64,000 bases of DNA from Janthinobacterium sp. PAMC25594. Lineage in GTDB: Bacteria > Pseudomonadota > Gammaproteobacteria > Burkholderiales > Burkholderiaceae_D. Positions 43,714-52,554 of the stretch are shown here, piece after piece (the stretch's first letter is position 1; every line of letters begins with the position of its first letter). The stretch spans positions 62,001 through 126,000 of the forward strand of contig NZ_CP080377.1 in assembly GCF_019443505.1 (NCBI RefSeq), given 5' to 3'. The notes beneath the pieces are model-generated. The model ran no database searches. It saw only the letters and a list, made by a program, of their open reading frames with translations, and was not told the origin of the DNA. Both the position numbers and the translations under genes were made by a program.

Positions 43714-44364
43714 ATGCACCAACTCGAATGCGCATGCGCGCAATGCCGGCAGCGAGCCGGCGCCGCGTTTGACGTGCTGGAATTCGGCCACGACTGGCCC
43801 GGCAAGGATACGGCGCCGGCCATCTTCGGCGAAGAGGAGGAATTGCAGCTGGCCATGGAATTGCTGGAAGTGGCCAGCGAGGAGGAGCTGGAGCAGTTTC
43901 TCGGCAATGTCTTCAAGAGCGTGTGGAAGGGCGTCAAGAAGGTGGGATCGAGCATCGCCAAGGTGGCCAAGCCCCTGGGCGGCGCCTTGAAGGCCGTGGC
44001 CAAGACGGCCTTGCCCTTTGTCGGCGGCGCGCTCGGTTCGATGATCCCGATACCGGGCGTGGGCACGGCGCTCGGCTCGGCCCTGGGGCGCGCGGCCAGC
44101 GATGCGCTGGAGCTGGAAATGGCAGCCGAGGCGCCGGCCGACCGCGAACTGGAGATGGCGCGCCGCTTCGTGCGCATCGCGGGGCAGGCGGCGCGCCTGG
44201 CGGCCGACGGCGATGGCAGTGCGCGCGCCGTGGAAAGCGCGCTGACGCGGGCCTTGCACCAGCAATTGCCGCAGTTCCGCTCGCCTGCGCCGCAACAGGA
44301 AGAGGAAAGCGGGCGCTGGCGCCGGCGCGGCAACCGCATCGTCGTCATGGGCGACTGGAACTGA
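43714..44364 (+). CDS. Small tagged glycine-zipper protein 3 of the sigma-54 operon
   Basis: Function unknown. The 216-aa paralogue of protein 2 starts MHQLECACAQC, a Cys cluster (C6, C8, C11) the others lack. It then has EEELQLAMELLEV and EELEQFLGN (41-65), a cationic amphipathic stretch (VFKSVWKGVKKVGSSIAKVA), a glycine zipper (89-126), DRELEMARRFVRI (143-155) and the tag GRWRRRGNRIVVMG near the end. AAGGAGA precedes the ATG. The separation of proteins 2 and 3 by four enzyme-like genes argues against recent tandem duplication. Confidence 0.7.
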   Translation: MHQLECACAQCRQRAGAAFDVLEFGHDWPGKDTAPAIFGEEEELQLAMELLEVASEEELEQFLGNVFKSVWKGVKKVGSSIAKVAKPLGGALKAVAKTALPFVGGALGSMIPIPGVGTALGSALGRAASDALELEMAAEAPADRELEMARRFVRIAGQAARLAADGDGSARAVESALTRALHQQLPQFRSPAPQQEEESGRWRRRGNRIVVMGDWN

Positions 44365-44373
44365 GAGGCGGCC

Positions 44374-45108
44374 ATGGCGCTGGTCATCGATAGTCACTGC
44401 CACGCCGGACCGGGCGACGGCTTGAACGGGCCGTGGGACAGCGATGCGCCGCTAGCTGCTTATGTGCGCCGCGCCCGGGCGGCCGGCATCGCCCGCAGCG
44501 TGTTGTTCGCCACCTTTCACTCCGATTATGCGATCGCCAACCATGGCGTGGCGCGCCTGGTCGCCTCCGATCCGCAGCGTTTTTATGGCTTTGCCTTCGT
44601 GCATGCGCGGCGCGACCGGGGCCGCATCATGGACTTGCTGCGCACTGCCGTCGAGCGTTACGGCTTTGTCGGCATCAAGGCGCATCGGCTCGACGCGCGC
44701 ATCAGCGGCGAACTGTGCGACGCGGCGCGCTTCTTCGGCTTGCCCGTGCTGTACGACCCCGCCGGTGAAGTGGCCGTGGCCGAACTGCTGGCGCAGCAGT
44801 ATCCCGACGTCAACTTCATCCTGCCCCACCTGGGCAGCTTCGGCGACGACTGGGCGGCGCAGCTGGCGCTGATCGACCACCTGGTTCGTCACGCGAACAT
44901 TTACACGGACAGTTCCGGCGTGCGTCGTTTCGACTTGCTGCAGCAGGCCGTGCGCCGCGCGGGGCCGCACAAGGTCTTGTTCGGCTCGGATGGCCCCTGG
45001 CTGCATCCGGGGCTGGAATTGCACAAGATTGAGCTGCTGGGCTTGCCGCCGCTGGATGCGTCGTTGATTATGGGTGGCAATTTTTTGCGGCTGGCGGGGC
45101 TGGCGTGA
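44374..45108 (+). CDS. Amidohydrolase-2 family protein
   Basis: A 244-aa metal-dependent hydrolase or decarboxylase of the PF04909 type. The metal-binding pair is in IDSHCHAG (H8, H10), a further His in FILPHLGSFG and the Asp in LFGSDGPWLHPG, all in family order; K in GIKAHRLDAR may be the bridging or substrate residue. It is the last gene of the sigma-54 operon, nine bases after protein 3. Its last 41 bases overlap the convergent regulator gene. Substrate unknown. Confidence 0.75.
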   Translation: MALVIDSHCHAGPGDGLNGPWDSDAPLAAYVRRARAAGIARSVLFATFHSDYAIANHGVARLVASDPQRFYGFAFVHARRDRGRIMDLLRTAVERYGFVGIKAHRLDARISGELCDAARFFGLPVLYDPAGEVAVAELLAQQYPDVNFILPHLGSFGDDWAAQLALIDHLVRHANIYTDSSGVRRFDLLQQAVRRAGPHKVLFGSDGPWLHPGLELHKIELLGLPPLDASLIMGGNFLRLAGLA

Positions 45109-46453
45109 GGCTGCTTGTCGCGCAGGCGGCCGCCTTGCGGCGTATCTGCAGGGCGCGGTCCGTCACGCCCAGGCGGGCGGCGGCACGCTGGTTGTTGCCG
45201 TGTTCCTCAGCCAGCACCAGGCGGATGGCCATGTCGGTGGCGCAGCGCGTGATGTGCGACAGCTTGCAGCCCTGCGCCAGGGCGCGCCGCACGGCCGCCT
45301 CGAAATGCTGGTCGGGCCAGAGCGGCGCCAGCAGCCGTTCTTCGGGCGGCAGGGCGCCGATGGTGATGGGGCCGGGGCCGCAATGGCGGTGCCAGATGCG
45401 CGTGACGGTCTGGCGCAGTTCGCGCACATTGCCCGGATAGTCGCGCAGCAGCAGGTATTCGCGCACGGCGGCGTCCAGCGGTGGCGCAGGGCGCTGTCCC
45501 AGTTCGGCTAGGAAATGCCGGGCCAGAGGCAGGATATCGTCCTGGCGTTCGCGCAGGGGCGGGGTCTGGCAACGCCAGCCGGCGATACGGTAATACAGGT
45601 CGGCGCGAAAGGCGCCGCGCGCCACTTCGTCTTCCAGTTCGCGGTTGGTGGCGCACACGAGCCTGAATTGTGTGGGTTGCCAGGTATTGCCGCCTACGCG
45701 CTTGTATTTGCGTTCCTGGATGGCGCGCAGCAGCTGCGCCTGCAGGGGCAGCGGCAGTTCGCCCACTTCGTCGAGAAACAGCACGCCGCCATCGGCGAGG
45801 GCGAAAGCGCCGTCGCGTGCACCGGACGCCCCCGTAAACGCGCCCCGTTCATGGCCGAACAGTTCGCTGCCAGCCAGTTCCGGTGACAGGGTGGTGCAGT
45901 CGAGGATGGTGAAGTCGCCGCGGCAGTTGCCGAGGCGGTGGACCAGTTGCGCCAATAAATCCTTGCCCGTGCCCGTTTCGCCCGTGATCAGCATCGAAGC
46001 CTGGCTGAAGGCGGCCATTTCCACCACCTGGTGCAGCAAGGCGGTCCAGGCCGCGCTGTCGCCCACCAGGTGCTGGCGCACGGCGTTGGACGCGAGCAGC
46101 TGCGCCACGGCCTGCCAGCGCTGCAGGCGCGCCAGCACCTGCGCCGCATCGACGCTGCCGGCCGGCCACAGCAGCACATCGAGCGCGCCTGCCGCCATCA
46201 GGGCGCGCTGTTGCGCGCAGCTGGGGAAGCGGCCGCAGGCGGCAATGGCCAGCACGGAGGCGTGCCGGCACAGCGCCGGCAGCGCTTGCAGCAGCGCGGC
46301 ATCAGCCTCGGCAAACAGCACGATGCCCGCTCCCTCCTCGCCATCGTGCCGCCGGGCTACAGTTACCTGAGCCTGCTTCAAAGCCGCCATCAGCAAGGCG
46401 CCACTGCCAGCCGCCGCCTGCTGCACGATTTCCAGCCACACCTTGAGCGTCAT
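45068..46453 (-). CDS. Sigma-54-dependent transcriptional activator
   Basis: A 461-aa enhancer-binding protein. The N-terminal 120 residues look like a degenerate receiver without a clear phospho-acceptor Asp. The AAA+ domain has Walker A GETGTGKD (158-165), the sigma-54-contacting GAFTGA (204-209), Walker B VLFLDE (224-229) and R-finger region FRADLYYRIAGW. A Fis-type helix-turn-helix is near the C-terminus (NNQRAAARLGVTDRALQIRRK). It is convergent with the operon preceded by the sigma-54 promoter at 36863 and is the obvious candidate to activate it. The start at 46453 is chosen because upstream codons look non-coding. Confidence 0.88.
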   Translation of the reverse strand: MTLKVWLEIVQQAAAGSGALLMAALKQAQVTVARRHDGEEGAGIVLFAEADAALLQALPALCRHASVLAIAACGRFPSCAQQRALMAAGALDVLLWPAGSVDAAQVLARLQRWQAVAQLLASNAVRQHLVGDSAAWTALLHQVVEMAAFSQASMLITGETGTGKDLLAQLVHRLGNCRGDFTILDCTTLSPELAGSELFGHERGAFTGASGARDGAFALADGGVLFLDEVGELPLPLQAQLLRAIQERKYKRVGGNTWQPTQFRLVCATNRELEDEVARGAFRADLYYRIAGWRCQTPPLRERQDDILPLARHFLAELGQRPAPPLDAAVREYLLLRDYPGNVRELRQTVTRIWHRHCGPGPITIGALPPEERLLAPLWPDQHFEAAVRRALAQGCKLSHITRCATDMAIRLVLAEEHGNNQRAAARLGVTDRALQIRRKAAACATSSLTPAPPAAKNCHP

Positions 46454-46547
46454 ATGCCAGCCATCACGAGGGCACGAGTCGCCCATCTTAGAAGCCCGAT
46501 ACCCCAGCCGTTTGATCTGGCGCAAGCGTGCGCGGGAGGTCCAGAAT

Positions 46548-46581
46548 GAAAAACGCCGCCTGATCTGCATCAGGCGGCGTT
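46548..46581 (-). terminator. Intrinsic terminator of the decarboxylase gene
   Basis: AACGCCGCCTGAT (46552-46564) and its exact complement (46569-46581) form a 13-bp stem with a CTGC loop. Read leftward it is followed by TTTTT. It lies about 30 bases after the decarboxylase stop and isolates that gene from the regulator. Confidence 0.85.
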
Positions 46582-46612
46582 CATGACCGTAGTTTATGGA
46601 ACGACGACGTCT

Positions 46613-48877
46613 TTAGATGTTCTCGTCCAGTTTCACACAGTCAACAAAATAGCCGCGCTTGCCATCGACTTCGCGTTTCACGAGACCATGCACATCCGTC
46701 TCGAAGCCGGGGAAGCGCTCGTTGAAGTCGCGCGCGAAGCGCAGGTAGTCGACGATGGTCTTGTTGAATCGCTCGCCCGGGATCAAGAGCGGGATGCCCG
46801 GTGGATACGGCGTCAGCAGGATGGACGTGATGCGGCCTTCCAGTTCGTCGATGGCCACGCGCTCGATCTCGCGGTGCGCCATCTTGGCGAACGCGTCCGA
46901 CGGCTTCATGGCGGGGATCATGTCCGACAAATACATTTCCGTCGTCAAGCGCGCCACATCATAGGCCTTGTAGAAATCGTGGATTTGCTGGCACAGGTCG
47001 CGCAAGCCCATTTTTTCGTAGCGCGGGTTGGCGGCCGCAAATTCCGGCAGGATGCGCCACATCGGCTGGTTCTTGTCGTAGTCGTCCTTGAACTGCTGCA
47101 ACGCGGTCAGCAAGGTGTTCCAGCGGCCCTTGGTGATGCCGATGGTAAACATGATGAAGAACGAGTACAGGCCGCATTTTTCAATGATGACGCCGTGCTC
47201 GGCCAGGTATTTGGTGACGATGGACGCGGGGATGCCCGTCTCGCCGAACTGGCCGTCCAGCGACAGGCCCGGGTTGACGATGGTCGCCTTGATCGGGTCG
47301 AGCATGTTGAAGCCGGGAGCGAGGTCGCCGAAGCCGTGCCAGTCGTCCTCGGCGCGTATCATCCAGTCTTCCTGCTGGCCCATGCCTTCGTCGTTGAAGC
47401 TGTCCGGACCCCACACCTGGAACCACCAGTCCTGGCCCCATTCCTGGTCGATCTTCTTCATGGCGCGGCGGAAATCGAGCGCTTCCATGATCGATTCTTC
47501 CACCAGGGCCGTGCCGCCCGGCGCTTCCATCATGGCCGCGGCCACGTCGCACGAGGCGATGATGGAATACTGCGGCGAGGTCGAGGTGTGCATCAGGTAA
47601 GCCTCGTTGAAGGCATCCTGGTCCAGCTTGACCGTATCCGATTCGCGCACGAGGATTTGCGAGGCCTGCGACAGGCCAGCGAGCAATTTGTGCGTGGACT
47701 GGGTCGAGAAAATCATCGATTCCTTGGCCCGTGGACGGTCCTTGCCGATGGCGTGCATATTCTTGTAGAAATCGTGGAAGGTGGCGTGCGGCAGCCATGC
47801 TTCATCGAAGTGCAGGGTGTCGATCTTGCCATCGAGCATTTCGCGCAGGGTTTCCACGTTGTAAATCACGCCATCGTAGGTCGATTGCGTGATGGTCAGA
47901 ATGCGCGGCTTCTTGTTCTTCGCTTCGCGCGCGAACGGGTTCGCCTCGATCTTGCGGGCAATGCTTTCCGGCGTGAATTCATGCAGCGGGATGGGGCCGA
48001 TGATGCCCAGGTGATTGCGCGTCGGCATCAGGAACACGGGAATCGCGCCGCACATGATGATCGAATGCAAGATCGACTTGTGGCAGTTGCGGTCGACGAC
48101 GACGATGTCGCCCGGCGCCACGGTCGAGTGCCACACCATCTTGTTCGAGGTGGACGTACCATTGGTGACAAAATAGCAATGGTCGGCATTGAAGATGCGC
48201 GCCGCATTGCGCTCGGACGCGGCGACCGGGCCCGTATGGTCGAGCAGCTGGCCCAGTTCCTCGACGGCGTTGCAGACGTCGGCGCGCAGCATGTTTTCAC
48301 CGAAGAACTGGTGGAACATCTGGCCGATCGGCGACTTGAGGAATGCCACGCCGCCCGAGTGGCCGGGGCAGTGCCACGAGTAGGAGCCGTCGTTGGCGTA
48401 GTGCACCAGCGCGCGGAAGAACGGCGGCGACAGGCCATCGAGGTAGGATTTCGCTTCGCGGATGATGTGGCGCGCGACGAATTCCGGCGTATCTTCGAAC
48501 ATGTGGATGAAACCATGCAGTTCGCGCAGGATATCGTTCGGAATGTGGCGCGAGGTGCGCGTTTCGCCGTACAGATAAATCGGGATATCGGCGTTCTTGT
48601 AGCGGATTTCTTCGACGAAGGCGCGCAACGATTTCAAGGCGTGGTCGGTTTCCTCGACGGAGCCGGCACCGAACTCTTCATCGTCGATCGACAGCACGAA
48701 GGCCGATGCGCGCGATTGTTGTTGGGCAAATTGCGACAAATCGCCGTAGCTGGTCACGCCCAGCACTTCCATGCCTTCTTTTTCCATTGCGGCGGCAAGG
48801 GCGCGAATGCCCAGGCCGGACGTATTTTCAGAACGGAAATCCTCGTCAATGATGACGATGGGGAAACGAAATTTCAT
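46613..48877 (-). CDS. Orn/Lys/Arg decarboxylase, acid-inducible type
   Basis: A 754-aa PLP-dependent decarboxylase of the large LdcI/AdiA/SpeF group; it makes polyamines or cadaverine/agmatine and consumes protons. The N-terminal wing (1-130) is a receiver-like domain, then the PLP domain with WHCPGHSGG, FVTNGTSTSNKMV, LHFDEAWLPHA and the Schiff-base Lys in IFSTQSTHKLLAG, and a C-terminal domain ending ILLTPYPPGIPLLIPGE. The amino acid used cannot be read with certainty. The ATG at 48877 has TTGGAGA upstream; a TTG four codons earlier is unlikely. It is monocistronic with its own terminator. Confidence 0.92.
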   Translation of the reverse strand: MKFRFPIVIIDEDFRSENTSGLGIRALAAAMEKEGMEVLGVTSYGDLSQFAQQQSRASAFVLSIDDEEFGAGSVEETDHALKSLRAFVEEIRYKNADIPIYLYGETRTSRHIPNDILRELHGFIHMFEDTPEFVARHIIREAKSYLDGLSPPFFRALVHYANDGSYSWHCPGHSGGVAFLKSPIGQMFHQFFGENMLRADVCNAVEELGQLLDHTGPVAASERNAARIFNADHCYFVTNGTSTSNKMVWHSTVAPGDIVVVDRNCHKSILHSIIMCGAIPVFLMPTRNHLGIIGPIPLHEFTPESIARKIEANPFAREAKNKKPRILTITQSTYDGVIYNVETLREMLDGKIDTLHFDEAWLPHATFHDFYKNMHAIGKDRPRAKESMIFSTQSTHKLLAGLSQASQILVRESDTVKLDQDAFNEAYLMHTSTSPQYSIIASCDVAAAMMEAPGGTALVEESIMEALDFRRAMKKIDQEWGQDWWFQVWGPDSFNDEGMGQQEDWMIRAEDDWHGFGDLAPGFNMLDPIKATIVNPGLSLDGQFGETGIPASIVTKYLAEHGVIIEKCGLYSFFIMFTIGITKGRWNTLLTALQQFKDDYDKNQPMWRILPEFAAANPRYEKMGLRDLCQQIHDFYKAYDVARLTTEMYLSDMIPAMKPSDAFAKMAHREIERVAIDELEGRITSILLTPYPPGIPLLIPGERFNKTIVDYLRFARDFNERFPGFETDVHGLVKREVDGKRGYFVDCVKLDENI

Positions 48878-49115
48878 GCATGTCTCCAAAAAAGCAAGCC
48901 GCCCCTGACTTATGTGGAGGGGCGGACTAGGGCGCGACGGTCAGGCGGTAGTACAACCCGGCAGCCGCAGAAAAAAAATAAGAACGGGATTCTCGCAGAA
49001 ATGCGGCGTCTGCGGGAAAAAAATATCGTAGCAAAGCGTCACCAGCATGCGCTAGCGTGACGCAACGGTGTGACAGGGGTATTACAGCAACATTCTGACT
49101 ATCTCTATCACCTTA
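48878..49115 (-). other. Leader and promoter region of the decarboxylase gene with inverted repeats
   Basis: Three dyads are visible: CCGCCCCT/AGGGGCGG (48899-48925), CGCAGA/TCTGCG (48994-49014) and GCGTCAC/GTGACGC with inner AGC/GCT (49036-49063). The first lies just before the ribosome site and could sequester it or stabilise the mRNA; the third could bind a regulator. No known riboswitch was recognised. Confidence 0.4.
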
Positions 49116-49601
49116 TCAGGCTTTGCGTTCCAGCGTGACAAAGGCGTACGGCAGGCCGGATTTCTCCGAGACATGCGCTTCGCGCGCGGTTTCTTGCCAC
49201 ACGGCATGATCCACGGCGGGGAAAAACGCGTCGCAGTCAAACGTCTGGCCGATTTCCGTGATGATCAAACGCTGCGCCAGGGCCAGTGACTGCTGGTAGA
49301 TTTCCGCGCCGCCGATGACATAGCCTTGCGCGCCATCGAACAGGGCGATGGCCGCTTGTACCGACGATACCGCTTCCACGCCCTCATGGCGCCAGTCGGC
49401 ATTGCGCGTAATGACGATGTTGCGGCGGTTCGGCAGCGGCCGGCCGATGGAATCGAAGGTCTTGCGGCCCATGAGGATGGGGTGGCCCGTCGTCAAACGC
49501 TTGAAGTGCGCGAGGTCTTCCGGCAGTTTCCAAGGCAAGGTATTGTTGATGCCGATGCCGCCTTGCTGGTCGGTGGCGACGATGATGGTCAAATGGCTCA
49601 T
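49116..49601 (-). CDS. folA: Dihydrofolate reductase
   Basis: FolA reduces dihydrofolate with NADPH in the cytoplasm. The 161-aa product shows IIVATDQQGGIG, the Trp and acidic residue of LPWKLPEDLAHFK, GHPILMGRKTFDSIGRPLPNR and GGAEIYQQSL, all typical. The ATG at 49601 is chosen over a TTG four codons upstream. It follows the hydrolase gene by eight bases on the same strand. thyA lies 8 kb away rather than adjacent. Confidence 0.95.
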   Translation of the reverse strand: MSHLTIIVATDQQGGIGINNTLPWKLPEDLAHFKRLTTGHPILMGRKTFDSIGRPLPNRRNIVITRNADWRHEGVEAVSSVQAAIALFDGAQGYVIGGAEIYQQSLALAQRLIITEIGQTFDCDAFFPAVDHAVWQETAREAHVSEKSGLPYAFVTLERKA

Positions 49602-49609
49602 TGCTTCTG

Positions 49610-50413
49610 TCAAAGTAGTTGGGGCATGGCCCGATGCCCGTCATTATCGTTGAAATTGCCGGACGCCTCCAGATGCGCACGCATGGCGTCGGCCAGCTCG
49701 CTTGGTGCTTCCAGCGGAATCATGTGGCCGGTGTTGTCTTTTAGTAAGTGCAGGGTAGCCTGCGGCAGGCGGGCTGCCATGGCGCGCAGGTCGTCGGGAT
49801 GGACGAGCTTGTCGTCTTCGGCGCCCACGATCAGCACGGGAAAATCGAGTTCCGGCAAGCGCGCCATCAGGTCGGGGCGATCGATTGTGGTGAGAAATTG
49901 CGCCAGCAGCACCTCCTTGCCCAGGTCCAACCCCATCTGCTGGATCAGGCCCGCGATGGCCGCGTCCTGCAGGTGCGCGGGATGCAGCAGTTCGCGCAGG
50001 CGCTGGCGCGTGATGCCCGCGTAGGCATTGCGCTCAAGCATGGCGACGATGCGCTGGCGCGCGCTAATTTCAGCCGGCGGCAAACCTTGGGCCGAATTGG
50101 CGATCAAAGTGAGGGATTTCACACGCTGCGGGTACGCCAGCGCGTGTTCGAGCGCCAGGTAGGCGCCCAGCGAAAAGCCCACCAGGTGGGCTTGCGAAGC
50201 GCTGTGGCTGGCGATCATCGATTGCATCTGCGCGCGCGTGCGCGCCTGGTGCAGGGGCACGTGCTGCAGATGAAAGGCGTCACCCAGGGCTGGGGCCAGG
50301 CGCGACCACAGGCGTTCATCGCACAGGGTGCCGGGGATGCAGTCGAGTCGTATCGTTGTATTTTTCAAGGACAAGCCTGGTACAGGATGGTGAAAATTTT
50401 TGTCGAGCGGCAT
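49610..50413 (-). CDS. Alpha/beta hydrolase upstream of folA
   Basis: A 267-aa cytoplasmic alpha/beta hydrolase. The nucleophile Ser is in HLVGFSLGAYLAL (near residue 81), the acid probably in VGAEDDKLVHP, and the His in DNTGHMIPLEAP. The oxyanion region is IPGTLCDERLW, a form common in hydrolases related to 3-oxoadipate enol-lactonase. It probably shares a transcript with folA. Substrate unknown. Confidence 0.82.
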   Translation of the reverse strand: MPLDKNFHHPVPGLSLKNTTIRLDCIPGTLCDERLWSRLAPALGDAFHLQHVPLHQARTRAQMQSMIASHSASQAHLVGFSLGAYLALEHALAYPQRVKSLTLIANSAQGLPPAEISARQRIVAMLERNAYAGITRQRLRELLHPAHLQDAAIAGLIQQMGLDLGKEVLLAQFLTTIDRPDLMARLPELDFPVLIVGAEDDKLVHPDDLRAMAARLPQATLHLLKDNTGHMIPLEAPSELADAMRAHLEASGNFNDNDGHRAMPQLL

Positions 50414-50592
50414 TATCCGTCATTTTGCGCATCGGGACAGCCGTACGGTATTTTCCGCATGGCATTATTTTCAATAGTGCGCGGCTGACAAGCAGGAACT
50501 TTATGGTAGGCTCATGGCTCATCAAGCCGGGGTGCCGGCGACGTGACCTGAAACACCGAATGCAACCCACTCATTACTAAAGAGGAATTACC

Positions 50593-51168
50593 ATGGCGAT
50601 CAGTTTGCAAAAAGGCGGCAATGTCAACCTGAGCAAGGAAGCTCCCGGCTTGAATAAAATCGTGATTGGCCTGGGCTGGGACCCGCGCGCCACCGATGGC
50701 GCCGCATTCGATCTGGACGGCAGCGCCTTCCTGCTGAAAACGGATGGCAAGGCCCGTTCCGATGCCGATTTCATTTTTTATAATAACCTGAAGTCGGTTG
50801 ACGGCTCCATCGTCCACGCGGGCGACAACACGACCGGTGGCGGCGATGGCGACGACGAGAAAATTGCCGTCGACCTGGCCAACGTGCCGGCCGACATCGA
50901 CAAGATCGCCATCGCCGTGACCATCCACGACGCGGAAAACCGCAAGCAAAACTTCGGCATGGTCGGCAAGGCCTACATCCGCTGCCTGAACTGCGACAAC
51001 GGCGCGGAAATCGCCCGCTATGACCTGTCGGAAGACGGCTCGACGGAAGCGGCCATGATCTTCGGCGAAATCTACCGCGCCGGCAGCGAATGGAAATTCA
51101 AGGCTATCGGCCAGGGTTTCAAGGGCGGCCTGGGCCCTCTGGCACGTTCCTTCGGCATTAACGCTTAA
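50593..51168 (+). CDS. terD: TerD-family stress protein
   Basis: A 191-aa TerD/TerE protein, a calcium-binding cytoplasmic fold linked to tellurite and other stress resistance. It starts [20 protein letters not shown]; the family core [11 protein letters not shown], the acidic calcium loops [10 protein letters not shown] and [15 protein letters not shown], and [20 protein letters not shown] are all present. GAGGAATT precedes the ATG. It heads a three-gene set with two proteins that carry diverged TerD domains. No TerB, TerC or TerZ gene is in the window, so classical tellurite resistance is uncertain. Confidence 0.9.
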   Translation: MAISLQKGGNVNLSKEAPGLNKIVIGLGWDPRATDGAAFDLDGSAFLLKTDGKARSDADFIFYNNLKSVDGSIVHAGDNTTGGGDGDDEKIAVDLANVPADIDKIAIAVTIHDAENRKQNFGMVGKAYIRCLNCDNGAEIARYDLSEDGSTEAAMIFGEIYRAGSEWKFKAIGQGFKGGLGPLARSFGINA

Positions 51169-51291
51169 GAGCTCCGGAAAACAGCCCATGGCGGCGTTGC
51201 GCCGCCTCGCCGTACTATTCGTACTGTCTTCGGACGACGCGCCTTGCCCTGAGCCGTTGTCCGAAGCTCCCACACCTGAATACATAATCCC
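51169..51291. repeat. Structured spacer between terD and the TerA-like gene
   Basis: GAGCTCCGGAAAAC near the left end and GTTGTCCGAAGCTC near the right end pair at 12 of 14 positions. Inside are GGCGGCG/CGCCGCC around TTG and a GTAC-TATTC-GTAC dyad. The pattern is that of a mobile intergenic repeat or mRNA-stability hairpin; I cannot name the family. Confidence 0.45.
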
Positions 51292-52545
51292 ATGGAAAAC
51301 CTGATCAAGGGGCAGCGCCTGGCGCTGTCCGGCCTCGTCACGGGCAATGTCGTGCAACTGGGGCTCGCCAGCGCGGGCGTGGCGCTGGACTTTGCCTGTT
51401 TCGGCCTCGATGCGGCGGGTAAATTGTCCGACGACCGCTACATGACCTTTTTTAATCAGCCGCGCACGCCGTGCGGCGGCGTGGAAACCTCGGCGCCGTC
51501 CGGCGATGCGGCCGGTTTCAGCTACCAGCTGGAGCGTTTGCCTGCCTCCATCGAACGCCTCGTCGTCACGGCCGCCATCGATGGGGCGGCCAGCATGGCG
51601 CAGCTGGCCAGCGGCTACCTGCGCCTGCTCGACGGCGGGCGCGAACTGGCCCGCTACGCGTATGCGGGTACTGATTTTGCGCAAGAAAAAGCCGTCATGC
51701 TGGGCGAGTTCTACCGCAAAGACGGCGGCTGGCGCTTCATGGCCGTGGGCCAGGGTTTCAATGGCGGCCTGGACGCGCTGGTCGCGCATTTTGGCGGTGT
51801 AGTGGCGCAGGCGGTCGCGGAACCGGCGCCGCCATCAAAAATTTCCCTGTCGAAAATTTCGCTGACCAAGGCGGGCCAGACGCACAAGGTGTCGCTGGAA
51901 AAGGGCGCGGGCGCGCCGACAAAACTCACCGTCAAGGCCACCTGGGTCGATAACGGCGATGGCGACGACGATAACGACGATCTCGATTTAAGAGTCGGCA
52001 TCCTCTTGCCGAATGGCCAGATGCGCTTCATCCAGGCGCCGGACACGGCAGGCAGCTTCGACGTCATGCCGTATGTGCGCCACCTGGGCGACGTGGCTGG
52101 CGCATCGGGCAAGGAGCCGGCCACGGAAACGGTGGAAGTCAATCCCGCGCTGGCGCAACACTACGGGGGCACGGTGGGCCTCGTCTTCAGCGTGTATTCG
52201 GCGCTGGCCAATGGCGCCGTATCGGTCGCGTCCATGCGCCCGAAGATGGTCATGCAATACGGCCAGCAGATCGTCGAGTGCGACTTCGACTTCCGCCTGT
52301 CCAAGGCGGCCGACGACGATACCGTCTACACCTATGTGATCGGCATGGCGCGCATCACGCCCGACAGCATCATCCTGGAACCGTCCGGCAAGACGTCGGA
52401 GCCCGGCAGCGAAGCGACGCCGTGGCTGAGCTGGCAGGGCGAGAACCTGCAGTTGGCCTTCAATGGTCCCGTCGTCTTCAAGGGCGAGGACAAGGAAGAT
52501 GAAGATGATTGCAATGCGGACAATCCGCGCCGCTATATCGCCTAG
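51292..52545 (+). CDS. TerA-like protein with two TerD-type domains
   Basis: A 417-aa cytoplasmic protein. Residues 1-175 form a diverged TerD domain (KGQRLALSGLV, CFGLDAAGKLSDDRYMTFFN, VGQGFNGGLDALVAHFGG); after a Lys/Ser linker (ISLSKISLTKAG) a second TerD-like, TerA-type domain follows, with the acidic loop DNGDGDDDNDDLDLRVG that could bind calcium. The first domain is nearly the same as that of the next gene, so duplication and domain shuffling have occurred. Role in stress response is inferred from the family. Confidence 0.78.
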   Translation: MENLIKGQRLALSGLVTGNVVQLGLASAGVALDFACFGLDAAGKLSDDRYMTFFNQPRTPCGGVETSAPSGDAAGFSYQLERLPASIERLVVTAAIDGAASMAQLASGYLRLLDGGRELARYAYAGTDFAQEKAVMLGEFYRKDGGWRFMAVGQGFNGGLDALVAHFGGVVAQAVAEPAPPSKISLSKISLTKAGQTHKVSLEKGAGAPTKLTVKATWVDNGDGDDDNDDLDLRVGILLPNGQMRFIQAPDTAGSFDVMPYVRHLGDVAGASGKEPATETVEVNPALAQHYGGTVGLVFSVYSALANGAVSVASMRPKMVMQYGQQIVECDFDFRLSKAADDDTVYTYVIGMARITPDSIILEPSGKTSEPGSEATPWLSWQGENLQLAFNGPVVFKGEDKEDEDDCNADNPRRYIA

Positions 52546-52554
52546 GAGGCACTG

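Noticed and set aside
44374..45108. Assignment of this amidohydrolase as a second TatD nuclease
   Set aside because: Length and the opening HxH resemble TatD, but LPHLGSFG and FGSDGPWLHPG fit the amidohydrolase-2 family better.
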